DNA of 17,694 nucleotides from CAZKTF01 sp964555565 (GTDB lineage: Bacteria; Planctomycetota; JAJSAM01; JAKLKS01), in the NCBI GenBank assembly GCA_964555565.1, contig CAZKTF010000054.1, positions 1 to 17,694 of the forward strand, given 5' to 3'. Of this stretch, positions 1 through 6,472 are shown one piece after another. The translations under genes and the position numbers were made by a program. Each line of letters begins with the position of its first letter. Positions within the stretch are counted from its first letter, which is position 1. The notes beneath the pieces are model-generated. The model was not told the origin of the DNA, did not search any database, and saw nothing but the letters and a program-made list of their open reading frames with translations.

Positions 1-70
1 GGGGGCCCCCGGGGGTTTCGAGGGCCGCCAGTGGCGGCCCGAGCCCGGGGAGCCCCGCCCCTACAACGGC
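1..70 (-). repeat. REP-like palindromic element, copy 1 (truncated by window edge)
   Basis: The central hairpin is GGGCCGCCA (22-30) facing TGGCGGCCC (32-40), flanked by CCCCCGGGGG (about 6-15) and CCCGGGGAG (43-51). On the minus strand the element begins GCCGTTGTAGGGGCG, the same head as a unit at 9060-9073. Its core (about 6-51) matches the reverse complement of 8939-8984 at all but a few positions. It lies immediately 3' of the lipoprotein gene, as REP elements often do. Whether it extends left of base 1 cannot be seen. Confidence 0.7.
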
Positions 71-75
71 AACGC

Positions 76-540
76 CTACCGCTTCGCGTCGGCCGGGTTG
101 GCCTGGCGGATGGCGATCTCGGCGAGGGGGTCGAGGCCGAAGATGCGGCGGACCTGGTGCTCGAGGTCGTCCTTTGGGAGGGTCTCGGCGCGGAAGGGCT
201 CCTTCCTCGCCGCCGATTCCCGCTCGGGGGTGTAGTCCCAGCGCTCCCCCTGGCCGTCCTCCCCGACCCAGCCGACCTCCCGGTTGCCGAGGTCCTCGGC
301 GAAGTACATCGTCACGGGCGAGTCCGGACCGCGGCTCACGGAGTAGGTGAGGAGGTAGCCGATCTTCCCCATCCCGCGGGCGTAGACGACGCGGTAGTCG
401 CGGATCTCGCGGCGGAGCGGGGTCTCCTTCTTCCGCAGGCGGGCCTCCTCGCCGCCTCCGCCCGCGGGCGCCGTCCCCGGGGCGCTGCAGCCGGCGAGTC
501 CGAGCGCGAGAGCGAGCGCGACCACCAGCCCCGACCTCAT
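76..540 (-). CDS. Small predicted lipoprotein, function unknown
   Basis: A 154-residue protein starting at the ATG at 540. A longer frame exists upstream, but this start places a classic lipoprotein signal directly at the N-terminus: MRSG, a hydrophobic stretch, then the lipobox LAGC with Cys18. A GGGAGG ribosome-binding site precedes it by about 6 nt. A short Gly/Pro/Ala linker follows the Cys, then a polar domain of about 125 residues with likely beta strands (around KIGYLLTYSVSRG and PVTMYFAEDLG) and a charged, helical C-terminus. I recognise no family. By type it should be lipid-anchored to a membrane facing the periplasm. It is transcribed divergently from dinG with 116 bp between them, and a REP-like palindrome abuts its 3' end. 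Existence of the gene is well supported by the signal; function is not. Confidence 0.8.
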   Translation of the reverse strand: MRSGLVVALALALGLAGCSAPGTAPAGGGGEEARLRKKETPLRREIRDYRVVYARGMGKIGYLLTYSVSRGPDSPVTMYFAEDLGNREVGWVGEDGQGERWDYTPERESAARKEPFRAETLPKDDLEHQVRRIFGLDPLAEIAIRQANPADAKR

Positions 541-575
541 GGGATGCCCTCCCCGGTGCCGTCTACGGGAGGGGG

Positions 576-605
576 ATGCTAGCACCGGGCCCGCCGGCAC
601 GGCAA
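576..605 (-). promoter_or_regulatory. Candidate sigma-70 promoter for the lipoprotein gene
   Basis: On the minus strand TTGCCG (600-605) is followed after 18 bp by TAGCAT (576-581). Expected transcription start is near 569, giving a leader of about 29 nt. The same TTGCCG-18-TA arrangement recurs before the SulP gene at 2680-2709. This is pattern matching only. Confidence 0.45.
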
Positions 606-643
606 GCGGAACGGCCGCCCCCCGGCCCGTCGCGGGCCCGCGG

Positions 644-649
644 TAGGAT
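644..649 (+). promoter_or_regulatory. TAGGAT box before dinG: -10 element or Shine-Dalgarno
   Basis: TAGGAT lies 7 nt before the dinG ATG. Read as a -10 box it would give an essentially leaderless transcript. Read as AGGA (645-648) it is a ribosome-binding site 8 nt from the ATG. The same hexamer is a plausible -10 at 11919, so the first reading is possible, but the ribosome-binding role is simpler. Confidence 0.3.
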
Positions 650-656
650 CCCCTCC

Positions 657-2639
657 ATGATCGACGTGGGGGAGGCCCTGTCCGCGGCGGGACCCATCGC
701 GGGGGCGCTGGATCGCTACGAGGAGCGCACGGAGCAGCGCGAGATGGCCCTGGCCGTGGACCGCGTCCTGCGCGCGGGGGGACGGCTCCTGGTGGAGGCG
801 GGGACCGGGGTCGGGAAGTCCTTCGCCTACCTCCTCCCCGCCATCCTCGCGGCGGCGGAGCGCGGCGAACGGGTCGTGGTGGCCACCCACACGCTCGCGC
901 TCCAGGACCAGCTCCTCCGCAAGGACCTCCCGCTCCTCCAGCGGGCGCTGCCGGCCGAGTTCTCCGTGGTCCTGGCCAAGGGCCGGGGGAACTACGTCTG
1001 CCTCCGGCGGCTGCGGATCGCGGGGGAGGACGCGGCGGACCTCTTCCCCGACCCCGCGGAGCGCCTCTCGCTCGACCGGCTCCGGGCCTGGGCCGAGGCG
1101 GACCGCGAGGGGACGCGCCAGTCGGTCCCCTTCGACCCGGGGCCGCGCCTGTGGGACAAGGTCTGCGCCGAGGCGGGGAACTGCCTCGGGCGGCGCTGCG
1201 ACTTCTACGCCCGCTGCCCCTACCAGGCGGGCCGCCGCCGGCTGCAGAACGCCGACGTCATCATCGCGAACCACGCCTTCCTCTTCGCGGACCTGGCGCT
1301 CCGGCGCGCGGGGGCGTCGCTGCTGCCCGAGTACCGGCACCTCGTCCTGGACGAGGCCCACGAGGTGGAGGCCGTGGCCGGGGAGCACCTCGGGCTCCGG
1401 GTCCCCGGGGGCGCGGTCTCGAGGCTCCTCTCCTCGCTCCACGGCCGCCACGGGAAGGGGCTGCTGGCCGCCGCCGGCGCGGGCGACGGCGCGGTCTCCC
1501 TCGTGCGCGCCTGCCGCGACGCCGCGGGCGAGTTCTTCGGGGCGGTGGGCTCCTGGGTGCAGGAGCAGGAGTCCGGGGGCGGGAACGCCCGGATGCGGGA
1601 GCCGAAGTTCCTGGGCGAGGCCATGACGGGACACCTGGAGCGCCTCTCCGGGGACCTCCGGGCGCTGGCCGCGCGGGCGCCCAACCGGGACCGCGAGATG
1701 GAGGTGGCGGCCCACGCCACGCGCGCGGCGTCCCTGGCGGAGTCGGTGCGGGAGTTCTGCCGGGTGGCCGCGCCGGAGCGCGTCTACTGGGCGGAGAGGG
1801 AGGGCGGCGAGGGCCCCTCGGCCTGGACGCGCGTCGCCCTCCACGGGGCCCCGGTCGAGGTGGGCCCGATCCTCCGGGACCTCCTCTGGTCGCGGGTCCG
1901 CGGCGCGGTGCTCACGAGCGCCACGCTCTCCGTCGGCCGCGAGCGGGACTTCGGTCCCGTGGCCGCGCGCCTGGGACTCGACGGCGCCGAGGTCCTCGCC
2001 CTGGGCTCCCCCTTCGACTTCCGCCGGCAGGTGCGGCTCATCGTCGCGGCCGACATGCCGGACCCGCGCGACGAGCGGGCCTACGAGGAGGCCCTGGCGG
2101 CCGCCATCCTGCGCCACGTGGCGCGGTCGAAGGGGGGCGCCTTCGTCCTGTTCACCTCCCACGCCACGCTGGAGCGGGTCCACGGGGCGGTGGCCGACGA
2201 GCTGCGCGCCCGCGGGCTCGTGCCGCTCCGGCAGGGGGGGGGTCTCACCCGGGAGAAGCTCCTCGACGTCTTCCGCACGACCGAGGGGGCGGTCCTGTTC
2301 GGGACCGACACCTTCTGGCAGGGGGTGGACGTGCCGGGGCCGGCGCTCCGCAACGTCCTCCTCACGCGGCTCCCCTTCGCCGTCCCGAACCACCCCCTCG
2401 TGGAGGCCCGCGGCGAGGCGCTCGCGGCCCGCGGGCTCGACCCCTTCCGCGACTACTCCCTCCCGCAGGCGGTCCTCAAGTTCAAGCAGGGTTTCGGGAG
2501 GCTCATCCGCACCGCGGAGGACCGCGGCACCGTCGTGGTCCTCGACCCGCGGATCCTCCGCCGCTCCTACGGCCGCGTGTTCCTCGACTCGCTCCCGGAC
2601 GTCGAGGTCGAGATCGAGGAGACGGGCACCGGGGGCTGA
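657..2639 (+). CDS. dinG: DinG-family ATP-dependent DNA helicase (superfamily 2, XPD-like, Fe-S)
   Basis: A 660-residue 5'-3' DNA helicase of the DinG/XPD group, which unwinds R-loops and damaged or stalled structures in the cytoplasm. Visible motifs: Walker A AGTGVGKS (residues 48-55); four Fe-S cluster cysteines C170, C176, C181 and C187 in the typical spacing; DEAH box 232-235 in LVLDEAHE; motif III-like TSATL (420-424); GTDTFWQGVD in the second RecA fold; and motif VI QGFGRLIR (611-618), whose arginines contact ATP. Length is normal for a DinG without an N-terminal exonuclease domain, and none is present. I chose the ATG at 657 because the residues encoded upstream are low-complexity Pro/Arg and the helicase homology begins soon after MIDVGEAL. 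It is divergent from the lipoprotein gene, and the next gene starts 81 bp downstream. Confidence in the family is high. YoaA and DinG subtypes are hard to separate by eye. Confidence 0.95.
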   Translation: MIDVGEALSAAGPIAGALDRYEERTEQREMALAVDRVLRAGGRLLVEAGTGVGKSFAYLLPAILAAAERGERVVVATHTLALQDQLLRKDLPLLQRALPAEFSVVLAKGRGNYVCLRRLRIAGEDAADLFPDPAERLSLDRLRAWAEADREGTRQSVPFDPGPRLWDKVCAEAGNCLGRRCDFYARCPYQAGRRRLQNADVIIANHAFLFADLALRRAGASLLPEYRHLVLDEAHEVEAVAGEHLGLRVPGGAVSRLLSSLHGRHGKGLLAAAGAGDGAVSLVRACRDAAGEFFGAVGSWVQEQESGGGNARMREPKFLGEAMTGHLERLSGDLRALAARAPNRDREMEVAAHATRAASLAESVREFCRVAAPERVYWAEREGGEGPSAWTRVALHGAPVEVGPILRDLLWSRVRGAVLTSATLSVGRERDFGPVAARLGLDGAEVLALGSPFDFRRQVRLIVAADMPDPRDERAYEEALAAAILRHVARSKGGAFVLFTSHATLERVHGAVADELRARGLVPLRQGGGLTREKLLDVFRTTEGAVLFGTDTFWQGVDVPGPALRNVLLTRLPFAVPNHPLVEARGEALAARGLDPFRDYSLPQAVLKFKQGFGRLIRTAEDRGTVVVLDPRILRRSYGRVFLDSLPDVEVEIEETGTGG

Positions 2640-2679
2640 CGGCGGCGGTCCGGCCGTCAAGGTCCCGTCAAGACCGCCC

Positions 2680-2709
2680 TTGCCGCGGGCGACCGCGCCC
2701 GGATAGAAC
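2680..2709 (+). promoter_or_regulatory. Candidate sigma-70 promoter for the SulP gene
   Basis: TTGCCG (2680-2685), an 18-bp spacer, then TAGAAC (2704-2709), ending 11 nt before the ATG at 2721. The -35 hexamer and spacer are identical to those proposed for the lipoprotein gene. The leader would be only a few nucleotides, and no strong Shine-Dalgarno is visible before the ATG, which fits a short or leaderless start. Confidence 0.4.
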
Positions 2710-2720
2710 CGCGGGTCCGG

Positions 2721-4955
2721 ATGGCGGATACCGAGAGGAAGGACACGCGGGCGGGGGACGCCTGGGGCGGGCTCGCCTCGATGCTCGTGGCGCTCCCCTC
2801 CTCCATCGCCTACGGCGTGGCGATCTACGCGCCGCTCGGCGGGGAGTTCGTGGCCCGCGGGGCCATGGCGGGGGTCCTCGGGACCGTGGCCATCGGGCTC
2901 GTGGCCCCGCTCTTCGGCGGGACGCGCCGGCTCATCTCGGCCCCCTGCGCCCCGGCCTACGCGGTCATGGGGGCCTTCGTGCAGGAGATGGCCTCCGGCG
3001 CCGGGGGCGCCCCGGGGCGGTTCACGCCCGACCAGGTCATCGTGGCGATGACGCTGGTGGGACTGCTGGCGGGGTTCCTCCAGCTCGCCTACGGCGCCAT
3101 CGGCGGGGGGAGGCTCATCAAGTACGTCCCCTACCCGGTCGTGGCCGGGTACCTCAGCGGCGTCGGGGTGATCATCCTCGTGGGCCAGGTGCCCAAGCTC
3201 TTCGGCCTCTTCGACCTCCCCCCGGGGATGAGCCCCTGGACCGCGCTGGTCACGCCGGCCACCTGGAAGACCCCGGGGCTCGCGGTCGGCCTGGTGACCA
3301 TGGCCGGGATGCTCTTCGCCTCACGGGTCACGAAGGCGGTCCCGGCGCCCATCGTCGGGCTCCTCGCGGGGATCGGCTTCTACTTCGCGCTCGGCGCCTT
3401 CATGCCCGAGCTCCTCCAGCGCGACGGGAACCCGCTCGTCATCGGGTCCCTGGCGGGGGTCGGGGAGTCCTTCGCGGCCTCCTTCTCGGCGCGCTGGCAC
3501 GACATCGGCGGGTTGCGCCTGGGGGAGCTCCCCTCGCTCCTCATGCCGGCCATCACCCTCTCCGTCCTCCTCTCCATCGACACGCTGAAGACCTGCGTCG
3601 TGGTGGACGCGCTCACCCGGTCGCGGCACGACTCCAACCGCGAGCTCCGCGGGCAGGGCCTGGGGAACCTGGCCTCCGCCGTGGCCGGCGGGATGCCCGG
3701 CGCGGGGACCTCCGGGGCCACGCTCGTGAACCTCCACAGCGGGGGCTCCACGCAGCTCTCCGGGGTGCTCGAGGGGGTCTTCGCGCTTCTCGCCTACGTG
3801 CTCCTCGGGGGCCTCATCGCCTGGGTCCCCTTCGGGGCCCTCGCCGGGATCCTCATCGTCGTGGCCGTCCGGATGATCGACCGGCAGAGCATCCACCTGC
3901 TGCGCCACCCCTCGACGTTCTTCGACTTCGCGGTCATCGCGGCCGTGGCCGGGACGGCGGTCGGCGTGGGGCTGGTGGAGGCCTCCGGCGTGGGGCTCGC
4001 GCTGGCCATCCTGCTGTTCATCCGGGAGCAGATCCGCGGGACGGTCATCCGGCGGAAGGTGCACGGGGACCGGATCTCCTCCCGGCAGCACCGGCTCCCC
4101 GAGGAGAGGGCGATCCTCACGCGGAACGCGAAGCTCCTCACGGTGTGCGAGCTCCAGGGGAGCCTCTTCTTCGGGACCACGGACCAGCTCTTCACCGAGC
4201 TGGAGGGGGACCTGAAGACGGGGAAGTACATCGTCCTGGGGATGCGGCGGGTGGTCTCCGTGGACTTCACCGCGGTCCACATGCTGGAGCAGATCGAGGG
4301 GATGCTGACGGACCGGGGCGGGACGCTCGTCCTCTCCGAGCTGCCGGCCACGCTCCCCTCCGGCCAGGACCTGCCCGCGTACCTCGACCAGGTGGGGCTC
4401 GTGGCGCGGGCCCGCAACGTCCGCGTGTTCGAGGAGCTGGACGATGCGCTGGAGTGGGCGGAGGAGCGGATCCTCGACGACGCCGGGTACGAGCGCGCGA
4501 CCAGCGCGGCGCCGCTCGACCTCGGGACCTTCGACCTGATGAAGGAGTTCGACGCGGCGAGCCTGGAGGCGATCCGGCGCTGCGTCGCCGAGCGGTCCGT
4601 GGCGGCCGGGCAGGCGGTCTTCCGCCAGGGGGACCAGGGGGACGAGATCTTCCTCATCCGCCGCGGCCGGGTCCGGATCCTCCTGCCGCTGGAGGGCGGG
4701 AAGCGCCACCACCTCGCCACCCTCCCCCGGGGGATCTTCTTCGGCGAGATCGCCTTCCTGGACCGCGGCGAGAGGTCGGCCGACGCCATCGCGGTGACCG
4801 ACGCCGAGCTCTACGTCGTCTCCCGCGCGCGGTTCGACGCCCTGGCCATGGAGCACCCGGTGGTGTGCATGCGCATGTTCTTCCGGATCGCCCGGGCCCT
4901 CGCGCTCCGCCTCCGGCAGACCGACGCGGAGCTGCGCGCCTTCGAGCAATCGTAG
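2721..4955 (+). CDS. SulP/SLC26-family anion transporter with STAS and cyclic-nucleotide-binding domains
   Basis: A 744-residue inner-membrane transporter. Residues about 15-440 form the SulP transport domain with many hydrophobic helices, beginning LPSSIAYGVAIYAPLGG and including the SAPCAPAYAVMGAF segment. Residues about 465-580 form a STAS domain (core around VVSVDFTAVHMLEQI). Residues about 595-725 form a cyclic-nucleotide-binding (CAP-ED) domain. Its phosphate-binding cassette is intact: FFGEIAFLD with G675 and E676, then R685-S686. The family carries sulfate, bicarbonate or other anions; the substrate cannot be read from sequence. STAS domains regulate SulP transport. The extra cNMP domain suggests gating by cAMP or cGMP, which is inference. 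It is a single gene with its own likely promoter, and its TAG stop shares its last G with the 22-bp hairpin that follows. A bacterial SulP with STAS is usually about 550-600 residues, so the surplus is the cNMP module. Confidence 0.93.
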   Translation: MADTERKDTRAGDAWGGLASMLVALPSSIAYGVAIYAPLGGEFVARGAMAGVLGTVAIGLVAPLFGGTRRLISAPCAPAYAVMGAFVQEMASGAGGAPGRFTPDQVIVAMTLVGLLAGFLQLAYGAIGGGRLIKYVPYPVVAGYLSGVGVIILVGQVPKLFGLFDLPPGMSPWTALVTPATWKTPGLAVGLVTMAGMLFASRVTKAVPAPIVGLLAGIGFYFALGAFMPELLQRDGNPLVIGSLAGVGESFAASFSARWHDIGGLRLGELPSLLMPAITLSVLLSIDTLKTCVVVDALTRSRHDSNRELRGQGLGNLASAVAGGMPGAGTSGATLVNLHSGGSTQLSGVLEGVFALLAYVLLGGLIAWVPFGALAGILIVVAVRMIDRQSIHLLRHPSTFFDFAVIAAVAGTAVGVGLVEASGVGLALAILLFIREQIRGTVIRRKVHGDRISSRQHRLPEERAILTRNAKLLTVCELQGSLFFGTTDQLFTELEGDLKTGKYIVLGMRRVVSVDFTAVHMLEQIEGMLTDRGGTLVLSELPATLPSGQDLPAYLDQVGLVARARNVRVFEELDDALEWAEERILDDAGYERATSAAPLDLGTFDLMKEFDAASLEAIRRCVAERSVAAGQAVFRQGDQGDEIFLIRRGRVRILLPLEGGKRHHLATLPRGIFFGEIAFLDRGERSADAIAVTDAELYVVSRARFDALAMEHPVVCMRMFFRIARALALRLRQTDAELRAFEQS

Positions 4956-5024
4956 GGGTCAGACCTCAGGCGCCGGCGAGCGGCGCAGCACGCAGAGTGC
5001 ACTCGGCGCCTGGGGTCTGACCCC
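4955..5024. repeat. 22-bp inverted repeat (REP/MITE-like hairpin, possible terminator)
   Basis: GGGGTCAGACC (4955-4965) is perfectly complementary to GGTCTGACCCC (5014-5024). Pairing continues through AGGCGCCG (4968-4975) with CGGCGCCT (5004-5011), joined by a T-G wobble. The stem is about 22 bp with a 26-nt loop. The terminal motif resembles GGGGTCAGACCCC-type REP sequences that I recall from other GC-rich genomes near IS200-like (RAYT) transposases. No transposase is present here. The element begins at the last base of the SulP stop codon. It lacks a U-tract, so intrinsic termination is uncertain. Confidence 0.75.
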
Positions 5025-5033
5025 TGGTGTCGG

Positions 5034-5089
5034 GCGTTTGCAAACAGTGGCCTCGGCCCCCTCGCGTCGCTCCCCAGCGTTTGCAAACG
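5034..5089. promoter_or_regulatory. Pair of identical GTTTGCAAAC palindromes (candidate operators)
   Basis: GCGTTTGCAAAC occurs at 5034-5045 and again at 5077-5088. The perfect 10-bp palindromes (5036-5045 and 5079-5088) are 43 bp apart, about four helical turns, so both would face the same side of the DNA. They are AT-rich islands in very GC-rich sequence, 58-67 bp upstream of the likely -10 box of the Mg2+ transport unit. This suggests a dimeric regulator binding cooperatively. The regulator is unknown. Confidence 0.5.
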
Positions 5090-5146
5090 ACCGCGGTCTG
5101 GGAACACGCGGACGGCATTTCTCGCCGGACGGCCGCCGGGGAGGGC

Positions 5147-5152
5147 TACGCT
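5147..5152 (+). promoter_or_regulatory. Candidate -10 box for the MgtE-N/NRAMP operon
   Basis: TACGCT in the context GGCTACGCTTCCGCC resembles the other GC-flanked -10 boxes of this window (for example CGCTATCATCGCC at 8169-8181). It predicts a start near 5159 and a leader of about 24 nt before the TTG at 5183. No -35 hexamer is evident, so an activator may be needed. Confidence 0.3.
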
Positions 5153-5182
5153 TCCGCCCCGCAGGGCGAGCGGAGCCACGGA

Positions 5183-6472
5183 TTGCCGGTAGACACCGGA
5201 CAAGGGAGCTTCCTCTACTTCTCCACCCTCCTCGGGGGGCCGGTCCGCGATGCCTCCACGGGCCGCAACCTCGGGCGGCTGCGGGAGATCGCGGCCCGCA
5301 CCTCGGGGACGGCCTACCCGCGGGCCTCGCGCCTCTTCCTCCGGCGGGGCCTCCTCGGGGCGTGGGCGTCCGCGCCCTGGTCGGCGGTGCGGGACGCGGG
5401 GCCCCGCGGGCTCCGGGTGGACGCCGCGGCCGTCTCCCCCTGCCCCGGCCGCCCCGAGGCCGGGCCGGAGGAGATCCTCATCGAGTGCGACGTCCTCGAC
5501 CAGCAGGTCGTGGACACCGACGGGGCGAAGGTCGTCCGGGTGAACGACGTCCACCTGTTCCGGCACGGCACCGAGCTCTACCTGGCCCACGTGGACATCG
5601 GGGCGCGCGGCCTCCTGCGGAGGCTCGGCTACGAGCGCCTGGTCGTCGGCGGCGTGCGCCTCCTGACCGACTACCGGATGAAGGAGCGCCTGGTCGCCTG
5701 GAAGCACCTCCACCTCCTCCCCTCGGCCGTGGAGGACCCCCACCGCGCGACCTCGGTCCGCCTCGACGTCTCCCAGGGCCGGCTCAACGACCTGCACCCG
5801 GCGGACATGGCGGACCTGCTCGAGGACCTCGACGCGCGCACGCGCGACAAGGTCTTCGAGTCGCTCCCCCACGCGGCCGCGGCCGAGGCGCTGGCCGAGG
5901 CCCGTCCCGACGTCGCGCACGGGATCCTCGACGCGGTGGGCGCGGAGAAGGCGGCCGACCTCCTCGAGGCGATGGACCCGGGCGAGGCGGTCGAGGTGTT
6001 CCGCGACCTCCCGCACGCCGAGGCCGAGGCCCTCCTCGGCGCCATGGAGCCGGGGAAGGCGGAGAACCTCCGCGCGCTCCTCACCCACCCGGAGGAGACC
6101 GCCGGGGGCCTCATGACGACGCGCTACCTCGCGGCGGACCCGTCCTGGACGGCGCTCCGGGCGATCCAGGAGGTCCGCCGCCACGCGGGCGAGATGGAGG
6201 TCTTCACGTACCTCTACGCGCTGGGGCCCGAGGGGATCCTTCTCGGCGTGGTGAGCCTGAAGGAACTGTTCCAGGCGCCGCCGCGCGTCCCCGTCCGCCG
6301 CCTCCTCGTCGCCAAGCCCATCACCCTCCCGCAGGACGCCCCCCGCGCCGAGGTGGAGCGGGCGTTCACGAAGTACGGGCTCCGCGCGATCCCGGTGGTG
6401 GACGCCGAGGGGCGCATGCAGGGGGTGGTCCGGTTCAAGCGGGTGCTGGAGGGGATGGAGCGGCGCCCGTGA
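5183..6472 (+). CDS. Soluble MgtE-N/CBS-domain protein with PRC-barrel-like N-terminus (putative Mg2+ sensor subunit)
   Basis: A 429-residue cytosolic protein with no transmembrane segment. The N-terminus (about 9-60, starting SFLYFSTLLGGPVRD) and a second region (about 98-150, DQQVVDTDGAKVVRVNDVHL) resemble PRC-barrel domains. Residues about 200-305 are the superhelical MgtE N-domain (LHPADMADLLEDL and following helices). HPEETAGGLMT (302-312) is the conserved MgtE link into the paired CBS domains (about 310-425). It then ends, lacking the plug helix and channel of MgtE. In MgtE this cytosolic module binds Mg2+ and closes the channel. The TTG start has GGAG at 5172-5175, 7 nt away. An earlier in-frame GTG at 5027 would translate the palindromes and a non-homologous stretch. 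The stop overlaps the next start (GTGA), so both genes are coupled. Domain calls are firm for MgtE-N and CBS, moderate for PRC. The regulatory role is inference. Confidence 0.85.
   Translation: MPVDTGQGSFLYFSTLLGGPVRDASTGRNLGRLREIAARTSGTAYPRASRLFLRRGLLGAWASAPWSAVRDAGPRGLRVDAAAVSPCPGRPEAGPEEILIECDVLDQQVVDTDGAKVVRVNDVHLFRHGTELYLAHVDIGARGLLRRLGYERLVVGGVRLLTDYRMKERLVAWKHLHLLPSAVEDPHRATSVRLDVSQGRLNDLHPADMADLLEDLDARTRDKVFESLPHAAAAEALAEARPDVAHGILDAVGAEKAADLLEAMDPGEAVEVFRDLPHAEAEALLGAMEPGKAENLRALLTHPEETAGGLMTTRYLAADPSWTALRAIQEVRRHAGEMEVFTYLYALGPEGILLGVVSLKELFQAPPRVPVRRLLVAKPITLPQDAPRAEVERAFTKYGLRAIPVVDAEGRMQGVVRFKRVLEGMERRP

Noticed and set aside
31..582. A forward open frame over the lipoprotein gene
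   Set aside because: It has no recognisable domain, whereas the minus strand encodes a textbook lipobox with a ribosome-binding site.
657..2639. dinG as part of a phage-defence system
   Set aside because: It is an ordinary-length housekeeping DinG with no effector or nuclease partner in the neighbourhood.
1151..5020. A 1289-codon open frame across dinG and SulP
   Set aside because: It is an out-of-frame shadow caused by high GC. Its product is Arg/Pro/Gly-rich low complexity, and the real genes in other frames carry clear motifs.
5027..5182. GTG at 5027 as the start of the MgtE-N protein
   Set aside because: It would translate the palindromes and the likely -10 region. Domain similarity begins only after the TTG at 5183, which has a well-placed GGAG.
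4955..5182. A small RNA gene or riboswitch (for example an M-box type Mg2+ leader) upstream of the Mg2+ operon
   Set aside because: The hairpin is a simple inverted repeat, and the predicted leader after the -10 box is only about 24 nt. No conserved riboswitch core was recognised.
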